A stretch of DNA of 64,000 nucleotides, taken from positions 1,302,001 to 1,366,000 of the forward strand of contig CAVOKY010000005.1 in NCBI GenBank assembly GCA_963696645.1. The letters are read 5' to 3'. Shown piece by piece: positions 1 through 8,221 of the stretch (position 1 is its first letter; each line of letters starts with the position of its first letter). Position numbers and translations under genes: made by a program. A model generated the notes under the pieces. The model ran no database searches, was not told the origin of the DNA, and was given only the letters and a program-made list of their open reading frames with translations. Source of the DNA: JAMXLO01 sp963696645. Lineage in GTDB: Bacteria > Pseudomonadota > Alphaproteobacteria > Acetobacterales > Acetobacteraceae.

Positions 1-518
1 GCGCTGACCGGCGCGCGGATGCCGACGCAGCTTGGTGTGGCGTGGCTGTCCATCGTGCCGGTCGCGCACGGCGCGCAGTTCGTACAACGGGCTGCTGGTG
101 TTCGCTGTTCATCGCCGGCGTCGGCGTGGCTGGCCGTGCTGGCGGTCCATCGCTTCGCGCTCGCACGCGCTGCGCCGGGCGCCGGCCTGGGATTGCGGCT
201 TCCCGGACCCGCGGCCGGCAACGCAATACACCGGCGGCAGCTTCGCCCAGCCGATCCGCCGCGTGTTCGGCGCGCGTGGTGTTCCGCACGCACGAGACGG
301 TGACGATGCCGCCGCCCGGCGACATCGCCGCCGGCGCGGATCGAGAAGCACTATCAGCGATCCGGTGTGGGACGTGTTCTATGCGCCGATCGCCGGTGCG
401 GTGTGGCGGGCATCGCGAGATGCTGAACCATCTGCAGTTCCTGACCATCCGGCGCTATCTGGGCTTCGTCTTCGCCGCCCTGGTGGTGCTGCTGCTGGCG
501 CTGGCGCTATGGCAGTGA
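1..518 (+). CDS. hyfB: Hydrogenase-4 component B-like antiporter subunit, C-terminal part, frame-disrupted
   Basis: This is the C-terminal end of a HyfB/NuoL-like proton-translocating membrane subunit; its start lies before the window. Family-typical pieces appear in successive frames: SSYNGLLVF in frame 2, LFIAGVGVAG in frame 3, WDCGFPDP and TQYTGGSFAQPIRRVFG in frame 2, FRTHETVTMPPPGD in frame 3, and a final membrane helix ending LALALWQ-stop in frame 3. Several single-base shifts within about 500 bases therefore break an otherwise well-preserved sequence. It overlaps the start of the next gene by ten bases, as expected in a tight operon. Sequencing indels are more likely than decay, but a true pseudogene cannot be excluded. 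Confidence 0.75.
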   Translation, partial: ADRRADADAAWCGVAVHRAGRARRAVRTTGCWCSLFIAGVGVAGRAGGPSLRARTRCAGRRPGIAASRTRGRQRNTPAAASPSRSAACSARVVFRTHETVTMPPPGDIAAGADREALSAIRCGTCSMRRSPVRCGGHREMLNHLQFLTIRRYLGFVFAALVVLLLALALWQ

Positions 519-1451
519 TCCAGGGGCTGCTGGTGCAGGGCGTGCAGATGGCGCTGGTGCTGCTGCTGGCGCCGCTGCTGACCGGCCTGGTGCGCAAGGT
601 GAAGGCGCGGCTGCAGCGCCGGCGCGGGCCGTCGGTGATCCAGCCGTATCGCGACCTGCGGCGGCTGCTCGGCAAGGAAGTGGTGCTGGCGGAGAATGCC
701 TCCTGGCTGTTCCGCGTCGCGCCCTACGTGATCTTCGCCGTCACCTGGGTGGCCGCCGCCGCTGGTGCCGACCTTCGCCACCGGCCTGCTGTTCAGTTGG
801 TCCGGCGACCTGATCGCCATCACCGCGCTGCTCGGCAGCGCGCGCTTCGTGCAGGCGCTGGCCGCGATGGATATCGGCACCAGCTTCGGCGGCATCGGCG
901 CCTCGCGCGAGGTGATGATCGCCTCGCTGGCCGAACCGGCGATGCTGATGATCGTGCTGTCGGTGGCGCTGATCGCCGGCTCGACGCAGCTCTCCACCAT
1001 CGCCGGCTCATGGCGTCGTCCGCGGTCGGCCTGCGCGTGTCGCTGGCATTGGCGCTGGTCGCGTTCGTCATCGTCGCGCTGGCGGAGAATGCGCGCATCC
1101 CGGTGGACAATCCCGCGACGCACCTGGAACTGACCATGGTGCACGAGGCGATGGTGCTGGAATATTCCGGCCGCCATCTGGCGATGATCGAACTCGCGGC
1201 GTCGCTGAAGCTGCTGCTGTACGTCTCGCTGATCGCCTGCATCTTCTTTCCGTTCGGCCTCACCGCATGGCTACGCGATCGGGCTCGTCACCTGTATCTG
1301 GTGAAGCTGGCGGTCGCCGGCGTGCTGCTGGGCGTGTTCGAGATGTCGATCGCCAAGATGCGCGTGTTCCGCGTGCCGAACTTCCTCGGCGCCGCGCTTG
1401 ATGCTGGGCCTGCTCGGCGTGCTGCTGCTGTTCGTATCGGAGGGCATGTGA
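509..1451 (+). CDS. hyfC: Hydrogenase-4 component C / NuoH-like membrane subunit, frame-disrupted
   Basis: This is a NuoH/HyfC-type integral membrane subunit, which in this family links the antiporter-like arm to the peripheral cluster-binding subunits. The start ATG at 509 opens with MAVIQGLLVQGVQM, followed by the conserved loop KARLQRRRGPSVIQPYRDL. The reading frame shifts near 765 (to MPTFATGLLFSW), near 1010 (to VGLRVSLALAL and NARIPVDNPATHLELTMVHEAM, the diagnostic NuoH signature) and near 1395, ending LLLFVSEGM-stop. Its stop overlaps the next ATG (TGATG), indicating translational coupling. All diagnostic loops survive across the frames. Confidence 0.8.
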
Positions 1452-2117
1452 TGCAGCACGGCTTCGCCTTCGACATCGCGCATATGCTGGCCGGCGGCCT
1501 GGTGCTGGTCAGCTTCATGATGCTGTACCAGGACCGGCTGTACGCGCTGATCAACGTGCTGGCGCTGCACGCGTTGGTCCTGGCGCTGTCGGTGGCCTGG
1601 CAGGCGCATATCCAGGACGCGCCGCATCTCTACATCACCGCGGCCATCGCGCTGGTGCTTCAAGGCCATCGTCGTTCCCTGGGCGCTGCGCCGCATGGTG
1701 TTCCGCCTGGGCATCCACCGCGAGATCGAGACGGTGGTGAGCATCGGCCTGACCATGCTCGCCGGCATCGGGCTGGTCGCGCTGTCGCTGATGGTGATGC
1801 TGCCGGTCACCGCGCACGCCGATCCGGTGGCGCGCGAGGACATCGCGCTGGCGCTGTCGGTCGTGCTGATCGGCCTGCTGATGATGGTGACGCGGCGCAA
1901 TGCGGTCAGCCAGGTGGTCGGCTTCCTGTCGCTGGAGAACGGCGTGAACCTCGCCGCCACCGGCGCGCAGGGCATGCCGCTGGTGGTGGAGATCAGCGTC
2001 GCGTTCTCCATCCTGATCGCGTTCATCGTCATCGGCATCTTCCTGTTCCGCATCCGCGAGCGCTTCGACACGGTGGATCTGGAGGCGCTGGACGCATTCC
2101 GGGGAGAACGAAGATGA
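1451..2117 (+). CDS. hyfE: Hydrogenase-4 component E-like membrane protein, one frameshift
   Basis: This is a HyfE-family small membrane subunit of about 220 residues, related to NuoK at its C-terminal half. The start ATG at 1451 overlaps the hyfC stop. The first part reads MQHGFAFDIAHMLAGGLVLV; one shift near 1660 moves the frame to a segment containing MVFRLGIHREIET, then SQVVGFLSLENGVNLAA, the conserved NuoK/HyfE motif, and SFAFSI-like helices ending in RIRERFDTVDLEAL. The stop at 2115-2117 is followed not by hyfF directly but by a palindromic repeat of about 100 bp. Confidence 0.8.
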
Positions 2118-2139
2118 ACGGCGTGCCGGTTGATCCAAA

Positions 2140-2230
2140 TGCGTTCCCTTGCCCCTTGCGGGGGAGGGTTGAGGGAGAGGCGCCATTGCTCCCCTCCCCC
2201 CCAACCCCCTCCCGCAAGGGGAGGGGGAAT
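2140..2230. repeat. Palindromic GC-rich repeat between hyfE and hyfF
   Basis: A 20-nt arm at 2152-2171 (CCCCTTGCGGGGGAGGGTTG) pairs with 2202-2221 with two mismatches, enclosing about 30 nt. This is the dispersed CCCTCCCGCAAGGGGAGGGG type common in alphaproteobacterial genomes. It separates two genes that are normally packed tightly, and it supplies the purine-rich stretch just before the TTG start of hyfF. Confidence 0.75.
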
Positions 2231-2231
2231 C

Positions 2232-3669
2232 TTGACCGAGTACGCAATCCTGCTCGTGCCGCTGCTCGCCGCCGCGATGCTGGCGCGATCCCCGACTACC
2301 GCCTGTCGGCGCGTATCAACGTCGCTCGCCAGCGTGCTGTCGTTGCTGTGTCGCGCTGCTGCTTGCTGTGTCGACCGCCCGGCCACCGGCCAGTACCTGC
2401 TGGTCGACGACCTGAACATCGTCTTCATCCTGCTCAACACCTTCGTCGGCTTCACCACCAGCGCGTTCAGCGCCAGCTATATCGCGCACGAACTGGAAAC
2501 CGGCCGCCTCACCGCCGGGCTATCTGCGATTCTACCACGCCATGTTCCAGCTCATGCTGTTCGGCATGAACCTGGCGCTGGTCGCCAACAACATCGGCCT
2601 GATGTGGGTCGCGGTGGAACTCGCGACTCTGACCACCGTTGTCATGGTCGGCATCTACCGCACGCACGAAGCGATCGAGGCCGCGTGGAAATACTTCATC
2701 CTCGGCAGCGTCGGCATCGCACTCGCGCTGTTCGGCACCATCCTGGTCTATCTCGCCGCGCGCCCGGTGATCGGCGAGGGCATGGATGCGATGGTCTGGA
2801 CCATCCTGATCACCCGCGCGCACGACTTCGATCCGGCGCTGCTGAACATCGCCTTCATCTTCCTGCTGCTGGGCTACGGCACCAAGGTCGGCCTCGCGCC
2901 GATGCACGCCTGGCTGCCCGACGCGCACGCCGAGGGCCCGACGCCGATCTCCGCCGTGCTGTCCGGCCTGCTGCTGAACGTCGCGCTCTACGCGCTGCTG
3001 CGCTTCAAGATGCTGCTGGCGGCCAATCCCGGCGCCATCGCCCCCGGTCCGTTGATGATCGCGCTCGGCCTGCTCTCGCTGATCTTCGCCGCGTTCATGC
3101 TGTATCGCCGGCGCGACATCAAGCGCATGTTCGCCTACTCCTCGATCGAGCACATGGGCATCATCGTGTTCGCCTTCGGCATGGCCGGCCCGCTCGGCAA
3201 CTTCGCCGGGCTGTTGCAGATGACCATGCACAGCCTGACCAAGTCGGCGATCTTCTTCTCGGTCGGCCACGTCGCGCAGGTGAAGGGCACGCAGCGCATC
3301 GCCGACATGGGCGGACTGACCGACGACGCATCCGGTGCTCGGCTGGGGCCTGATCGCCGGCGTCGCCGCCATCGCCGGCCTGCCGCCATTCGGCGTATTC
3401 ACCAGCGAGTTCCTGGTGATCAGCTCGACCTTCGCGCGCGAACCGTTGCTGGCGGTGCTGTTCGTGTTCGGATTGCTGGTGTCGTTCGGCGCCCTGTTGC
3501 TGCGGCTCGACATCGGTGGCGTTCGGCGAGCCGCGCGGCCCGACCGGGCCGGTGCACGGCATCCTATGTGCCGATGTTCGCGCATCTGGCGCTGGTGCTG
3601 ATCGCCGGCATCTGTCTGCCGGGCCCGCTGGTGGCCTGGTTCCAGCACGTCGCGGCGTTGCTGGGATGA
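2232..3669 (+). CDS. hyfF: Hydrogenase-4 component F-like antiporter subunit, frame-disrupted
   Basis: This is a NuoN/NuoM/Mrp-antiporter-type proton-translocating subunit. The likely start is TTG at 2232 (TEYAILLVPLLAAAM) behind GAGGGGGAA. The central block in frame 1 is long and intact. It carries the antiporter signature with the conserved glutamate in WVAVELATL, the KVGLAPMHAWLPDAHAEGP loop, and SSIEHMG. Frames then shift near 3330 (VLGWGLIAGVAAIAGLPPFG), 3515 and 3565, ending HVAALLG-stop at 3669. At least two shifts also lie in the first 300 bases. The stop overlaps the next start (ATGA). In homologous complexes this subunit pumps cations. Confidence 0.82.
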
Positions 3670-5078
3670 GCGCTGTCGATGCCGCGCAGTGGCAGGCGCA
3701 TCGGCCAGCGTCTTGCCGCCGGCGAGTGCACGTTGCTCAGCCTGTGGGGCGAGCCGGCCGCGTGCACATGGCCAGCACTGGATAGCGATGCGACGAGCAT
3801 TGCCGTGCTCAGCCTCGATTGTCCCGACAACAGCTATCCCTCGGTCGGTGCCGCGCACGCGCCGGCGATCCGCCTGGAACGCGCGGCACACGATCTGTTC
3901 GGGCTGCGAGCCGGTGGGCTTGCCGGACACGCGGCCCTGGCTGGATCACGGTGCCTGACCCCACCGCCTATCCGTTCCTGCCGGTGGAAGGCGAAAGCCT
4001 GCACCAGATTCCCGGTCGGCCCGGTGCATGCCGGCATCATCGAGCCGGGACATTTCCGCTTCACCTCCGACGGCGAGACCGTCGTGCGGCTGGAGCAGCG
4101 TCTGGGCTACGTGCACAAGGGCATCGATGCGCCTGATGCATGGCGCGACGATCGAGCAGGCGGCGCGGCTGGCCGGCCGCACCTCGGGCGACAGCACCGT
4201 GGCCTACGCGTTCGCCTTCGCCCGCGCGGTGGAGGCGGCGCTGGGCATCGCCGTGCCGCCACGCGCGACGTGGCTGCGCGGCGTGATGGCGGAGCTGGAG
4301 CGCATCGCCAACCACCTCGGCGATTTCGGCGCGATCTGCAACGATGCATCGTTCAGCATCATGCTGGCGCATTGCGGCATGCTGCGCGAGCGGGTGCTGC
4401 GCTGCGCCGCCGCGTGCTTCGGCCATCGCCTGATGATGGACCGCATCGTGCCCGGCGGCGTCGCGGCCGACCTGTCGCGCCGACGGCGTGTCGCTGATCC
4501 GCTCGCTGGTCGCGCGAGGTGCGCGCCCGCTTCGCGCCGCTGGTGACACTGTACGACGCGACCGCGTCGTTGCAGGACCGCACCGTCGGCACCGGCATCC
4601 TGCGCGCCGAACTGGCGCGGCGCTTCGGTGCCGGCGGCTATGTCGGCCGCGCCTCGGGCCGCGACTTCGATGCGCGCCGCTCGATCGGTTATCCGCCGTA
4701 CGATCAGCTGCATTTCGACGTGCCGGTGCTGACACGAGGGCGACGTCAACGCCCGCGCCTGGATCCGCATCAAGGAGATCGAGCAGAGCCTGTCGATGCT
4801 CGAGCAGCTGCTGGACCGCTTGCCGGCTGGCGACGTGCGCGTCGCCGTTCGAAGCGGCCGGTCCCTGCGAGGGCATGGCGCTGGCCGAGGCGTTCCGCGG
4901 CGATGTGCTGGTGTGGCTGCGGCTCGACGACGCGGGCCGCGTCGATCGCTGCCATCTGCGCGATGCGTCGTGGTTCCAGTGGCCGCTGCTGGAGGCGGCG
5001 ATCGAGGGCAACATCGTCGCCGACTTCCCGCTCTGCAACAAAACGTTCAACTGTTCCTATTCGGGGCACGATCTGTGA
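3666..5078 (+). CDS. hyfG: Hydrogenase-4 component G-like large subunit lacking N-terminal nickel ligands, frame-disrupted
   Basis: This is a fusion of a NuoC-like N-terminal domain (LERAAHDLFGL, then PVGLPDTRPW) and a NuoD/[NiFe]-hydrogenase large-subunit-like domain (GPVHAGIIEPGHFRF, RLGYVHKGID). Where true hydrogenases carry the N-terminal RxCGxC nickel-ligand motif, this sequence reads RTSGDSTVAYAFA, with no cysteine. The C-terminus reads FPLCNKTFNCSYSGHDL, with two cysteines five residues apart instead of the usual DPCxxC. About seven single-base shifts break the frame (near 3675, 3905, 4130, 4480, 4515, 4735 and 4850). The domain resembles energy-converting hydrogenase-related complexes rather than a working hydrogenase. 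Confidence 0.8.
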
Positions 5079-5135
5079 TGGCGGGGACAACCCGGCCACG
5101 ACGATACGCGACGCTGCGAGCATTGGTGACGCATC

Positions 5136-5645
5136 ATGCTGCGAACGATCCTGCAAGGCCTGCGCTCGCCGGTCACCGAACCGGCACCGGCGCTCGACGA
5201 TCCGGAACTCGCCGCGCTGGCCGCGAAACTCGATCGCGCGGCGCAGCGCCGCCTGGGCCGCAGCCTGTCGATCCGCGAGGTGGATGCCGGCTCCTGCAAC
5301 GGCTGCGAACTGGAAATCCACGCACTGAACAACGCGTTCTACGATCTGGAACGCTTCGGCCTGCGCTTCGTCGCCTCGCCGCGCCATGCCGACGTGCTGC
5401 TGGTCACCGGGCCGGTGACGAAGCACATGCGCCAGGCACTGGAACGCACCTGGCGCGCCACGCCGGATCCGAAATGGGTGGTGGCGGTGGGTGACTGCGC
5501 TGCCGGCACCGGCGTGTTCGCCGGCAGCCCGGCGTGCGTCGGCGCGGTGTCGGAAGTCGTGCCGGTGGATATCGTCATCCGCGGCTGTCCGCCGACACCG
5601 ACGCAATTGCTGCAGGGATTGCTGTCGCTGATCGGCAGATCGTGA
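5136..5645 (+). CDS. hyfI: Hydrogenase-4 component I / NuoB-like iron-sulfur subunit
   Basis: This is an intact 169-residue NuoB-family subunit that carries the [4Fe-4S] cluster equivalent to N2 of complex I. The ligands are visible: the CNGCE pair, GDCAAGTGVF, and RGCPPTP. It closes the hyf-like operon 57 bases after hyfG and, unlike the genes before it, is not frame-disrupted. No ferredoxin-like HyfA or HyfH subunit and no formate dehydrogenase gene is visible in this window, so the electron donor is unknown. Nothing resembling a strong terminator was seen in the 78 bases after it. Confidence 0.9.
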   Translation: MLRTILQGLRSPVTEPAPALDDPELAALAAKLDRAAQRRLGRSLSIREVDAGSCNGCELEIHALNNAFYDLERFGLRFVASPRHADVLLVTGPVTKHMRQALERTWRATPDPKWVVAVGDCAAGTGVFAGSPACVGAVSEVVPVDIVIRGCPPTPTQLLQGLLSLIGRS

Positions 5646-5723
5646 TGCGCGAGTACGTGTAACGATATCTGGTCGGAATCACGAATCGTGGCAGAGCAGC
5701 CCTGCCTGTGATAGCGTTGCGCC

Positions 5724-6290
5724 ATGGATACAGCGGCACACAACAGCCCATTCCTCGACGCAGACGCGTTCCTGCGGACCGACCAATCCGAGTTCGGTAC
5801 CGCATGGCGCTATGAGCTCGTGCGCGGCGCGATCGTCGCGCACGCAGCGCCGAGCCCCGAACACGGTGTCATACTCAACAATCTGGCGGGCCAGCTTTAC
5901 ATCCACCTGCGCGATCATCCCGAGTGCAGGTCGGAAGTCGGCAGTGGCGCCGCGCCGCAGTACGAGCAGCACGACACGGCACGCATTCCCGATGCGATGA
6001 TCCGCTGCGGCAAACATCCTCGCGTGTTGTTCGAAGTAGTCTCCCCGTCGGAGTTGCAGCACAAGCGCCTGTGGGACCAGAAGCGGGCGGACCTGCAGGC
6101 CGTCGAGGGCGTGCAGGAGATTGTCGAGATCTATCAGGATGAGATGCTGGCACACGCCTACCGGCGACACGGCGCGGTCTGGGTATTCGAGTCGATCGCC
6201 GGACCGGAGGCGCAGATGGCGCTGCCCAGCGTCGGCATCACAGTCCCGCTGGCGGAACTGTACGAGCGCGCCTTGCCTGACGGGGCGTGA
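5724..6290 (+). CDS. Uma2 family endonuclease-fold protein (DUF820)
   Basis: This 188-residue protein matches the Uma2/DUF820 family, a PD-(D/E)XK nuclease fold of unknown biological role that is expanded in cyanobacteria and some proteobacteria. Family landmarks include an early YELVRGAIV strand, a central RIPDAMIRCG (the metal-binding aspartate), VLFEVVSPSE (the acidic residue of the nuclease core) and the basic stretch KRLWDQKRADLQ. It stands alone between the hyf genes and the dioxygenase, with no obvious partner. Whether it cuts DNA is untested for most members. Confidence 0.85.
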   Translation: MDTAAHNSPFLDADAFLRTDQSEFGTAWRYELVRGAIVAHAAPSPEHGVILNNLAGQLYIHLRDHPECRSEVGSGAAPQYEQHDTARIPDAMIRCGKHPRVLFEVVSPSELQHKRLWDQKRADLQAVEGVQEIVEIYQDEMLAHAYRRHGAVWVFESIAGPEAQMALPSVGITVPLAELYERALPDGA

Positions 6291-6486
6291 AGCGCTGCGC
6301 GGTTAATTGCTGCCGACAAACAGAACAGCCGTCCGAATAGCATGCACGATTTCGTGCGAACCGATCCAGCGCTGATGCAACACGGGTGCTCGGTCGCGAA
6401 CATTCAAACGAGCCGCGTCTGGCTTCCCTCCGCCCGGCCATCGTGCCTATCCTTCGGCCAACGACAGGATCAAGGAGGCAACGCCG

Positions 6487-7542
6487 ATGGCCGAAATACT
6501 CGGGCTGGGGGTGACGCACTCTCCGCCATTGCTGGGTACCGACGAACGCATGGCCGGCATCCTGGAACGCGTGATGCGCAGCCCGCACGTGCCGGCGGCC
6601 GTGCGCGATCCGTCCGGCTGGCCCGCACCGATGCAGCACGAGTGGGCCGAGCATCAGGCTGGCCGCCTGGCCGGCCCACATCGGCAGCGCCTGGTCGAGG
6701 CGTTCCGCGCGGTGCGTGGCGCGCTGGATGCGTTCAATCCCGATATCGTGCTGATCTGGGGCGACGATCAGTACGAGAATTTTCGCGAAGATGGTGTCGC
6801 ACCGTTCTGCGTCTTCGCGTTGGATACCATCGAGTCACGCCCCTTCGCGCGTCTCGGCAAGGCAGCGAACGCCTGGGGGGAGCCGAACGATACCGTCATA
6901 ACGTTGACCGGCCATCGCGCCGCCGGCCGCTATCTGGCGACGGCGCTGATCGAGCAGGGCTTCGACATGCCCTATGCCTACACGATGCGCCATGAGGCGG
7001 GACTGCCGCATGCGTTCATCAACGCGCTGCTGCTGCTGGACTACGACCGGAAGGGGCTGCCGTGGCCGGTGCTGCCGTTCCACGTCAACTGCTATGGCAC
7101 CTCAACGATCTCCAAACGTGGTGCGTTCGCGCATATCGACGGCACAGGCTCCGATGAGCCGGATCCACCCGGTCCGAGCGCGGCGCGGTGCTTCGCGGTC
7201 GGTGCGGCGACGGCACGGGCGTTGCGGGAATCGCCGTGGCGCGTCGCGGTCATTGCGTCATCGAGCTGGTCGCATTCGTTTCTTGCCGCGAGCAATCATT
7301 ACGTGTGGCCCGACATGGCGGCTGACCGCGCGCGGTTCGAGGAACTGCGCGACGGCACGCTGTCCCTGTGGCGTGGCCTGCGCACTGCGGACCTCGAACT
7401 GGCGGGTCAGCAGGAGATGCTGAACTGGGTCTGTCTGGCTGGCGCGATGGACGCGCTGGGACGCCGTCCGGTGTGGACTGAGCTGGTGGAAACCTATGTG
7501 CTGGCCGCCAACAAGGCGTTTGCGATCTTCGAGCCAGCCTGA
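6487..7542 (+). CDS. LigB-type (class III) extradiol ring-cleavage dioxygenase
   Basis: This 351-residue protein resembles the catalytic subunit of class III extradiol dioxygenases such as protocatechuate 4,5-dioxygenase, which use Fe(II) to open catechol-type rings. The N-terminal GVTHSPPLLG carries the expected metal-binding histidine (residue 11). PDIVLIWGDDQYENF and the HEAGLPHAFINALLLLD block follow, and SSSWSHSFL is the late histidine-containing strand. An AAGGAGGC ribosome-binding site precedes the ATG at 6487. The tautomerase homologue immediately downstream, convergent, would fit aromatic ring-fission metabolism. The true substrate cannot be told from sequence alone. Confidence 0.85.
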   Translation: MAEILGLGVTHSPPLLGTDERMAGILERVMRSPHVPAAVRDPSGWPAPMQHEWAEHQAGRLAGPHRQRLVEAFRAVRGALDAFNPDIVLIWGDDQYENFREDGVAPFCVFALDTIESRPFARLGKAANAWGEPNDTVITLTGHRAAGRYLATALIEQGFDMPYAYTMRHEAGLPHAFINALLLLDYDRKGLPWPVLPFHVNCYGTSTISKRGAFAHIDGTGSDEPDPPGPSAARCFAVGAATARALRESPWRVAVIASSSWSHSFLAASNHYVWPDMAADRARFEELRDGTLSLWRGLRTADLELAGQQEMLNWVCLAGAMDALGRRPVWTELVETYVLAANKAFAIFEPA

Positions 7543-7555
7543 CCGGTGGCGCTGG

Positions 7556-7741
7556 TCAGCGCTCGCTGAACAGCACGCCGCCCTTCGCCTTGTTGTCGCG
7601 CGAGGTCTCGATGATCTCCACCAGGACCGCGTCCGCCGTCACGCCGAAATTCTTCACCACGGCAGCGGTGATGTCGGTGATCAGCGCGCGCTTCTGATCC
7701 TTGGAGCGGCCCTCGATGGCATGGACATAGACTTCCGGCAT
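7556..7741 (-). CDS. 4-oxalocrotonate tautomerase family protein
   Basis: This 61-residue protein is typical in length for the 4-oxalocrotonate tautomerase family. It begins MPEVYVHAIEGRS, so the catalytic N-terminal proline is exposed after methionine removal, and it contains TSRDNKAKGGVLF, the family's C-terminal arginine-containing segment. An AGGAGG-type ribosome-binding site lies just upstream on the minus strand. It converges on the extradiol dioxygenase, leaving a 13-base gap. The likely role is tautomerisation of a keto/enol acid, possibly from ring fission. The specific substrate is unknown. Confidence 0.88.
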   Translation of the reverse strand: MPEVYVHAIEGRSKDQKRALITDITAAVVKNFGVTADAVLVEIIETSRDNKAKGGVLFSER

Positions 7742-7784
7742 CGCCTTCCTCCTGTTTCAGGGTGATTGGGTGATTGCTGCAGGG

Positions 7785-8034
7785 CGGGGCGTTGCCCCGG
7801 ACCCCACCAGAGGGCGCTGCCCTCTGGACTCCCGCCAAGGGCGGCGCCCTTGGAACCTTTCCTTTTCAACCGGTGGGGGTGGGGGATGGCTGCGCCCGAG
7901 CATGGCCAACGCCATGCTCGGGCGCAGCCATCCCCCACCCCCACCGGTTGAAAAGGATTGGATGGCAAAGGCGACTGCCTTTGCTGGAGGTCCAGGAGGC
8001 AAAGCCTCCTGGCGGGTTTCAGGGCGGAGCCCTG
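7785..8034. repeat. Modular hairpin array, complete copy (R1a)
   Basis: This 250-bp non-coding array consists of a central long stem (7860-7957) flanked by three short GC-rich hairpins on each side. Left: CGGGGC-type at 7785-7799, then AGAGGGC/GCCCTCT, then CAAGGGC/GCCCTTG. Right: GCAAAGGC/GCCTTTGC, then AGGAGGC/GCCTCCT, then CAGGGC/GCCCTG ending at 8034. The same modules recur at 14377-14444, 37394-37585 and around the IS4 remnant at 60332-61820. Together with the R2 repeat it fills the gap between the tautomerase gene and the next gene; no coding region was seen in it. Confidence 0.85.
7860..7957. repeat. Perfect 47-bp inverted repeat with 4-nt loop
   Basis: The arm 7860-7906 is the exact reverse complement of 7911-7957, leaving only CAAC as a loop. 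The arm includes CTTTTCAACCGGTGGGGG and GGCTGCGCCCGAGCATGG. A stem this long and perfect is unlikely to arise or persist by chance and marks the centre of the surrounding hairpin array. Confidence 0.92.
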
Positions 8035-8121
8035 ACCTTCCGCTATTCACCCGCTTGCCCTGCCGCCTGTTTCTGTCATCGACACTGATACCACGCGCAA
8101 GCCGAGCAGGGCCAACCCCTT

Positions 8122-8203
8122 GTCATTGCGACGAGCGCAGCGACGCGGCAATCTGCTGCCGGCAGTGCTGCGATCGACCGGCCGCTGCGTTCCTCGCGAT
8201 GAC
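8122..8203. repeat. Palindromic intergenic repeat with GTCATTGCGA ends (R2)
   Basis: The element starts GTCATTGCGACGA and ends TCCTCGCGATGAC, imperfect inverted ends matching at 11 of 13 positions. This is the widespread GTCATTGCGAGGAGCGAAGCGACG type of dispersed repeat. It ends 18 bases before the start of the next gene, so it forms part of that gene's leader. Confidence 0.75.
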
Positions 8204-8221
8204 CGTAAAAGGCGAAAGATC

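Noticed and set aside
32..2569. A continuous 845-codon frame across hyfB-hyfE-hyfF
   Set aside because: It joins pieces of several genes and non-coding frames; only parts match the Hyf proteins, and the true genes change frame within it.
5646..5723. Rho-independent terminator after hyfI
   Set aside because: Only weak short inverted repeats (CACGA/TCGTG) and no T-run were found.
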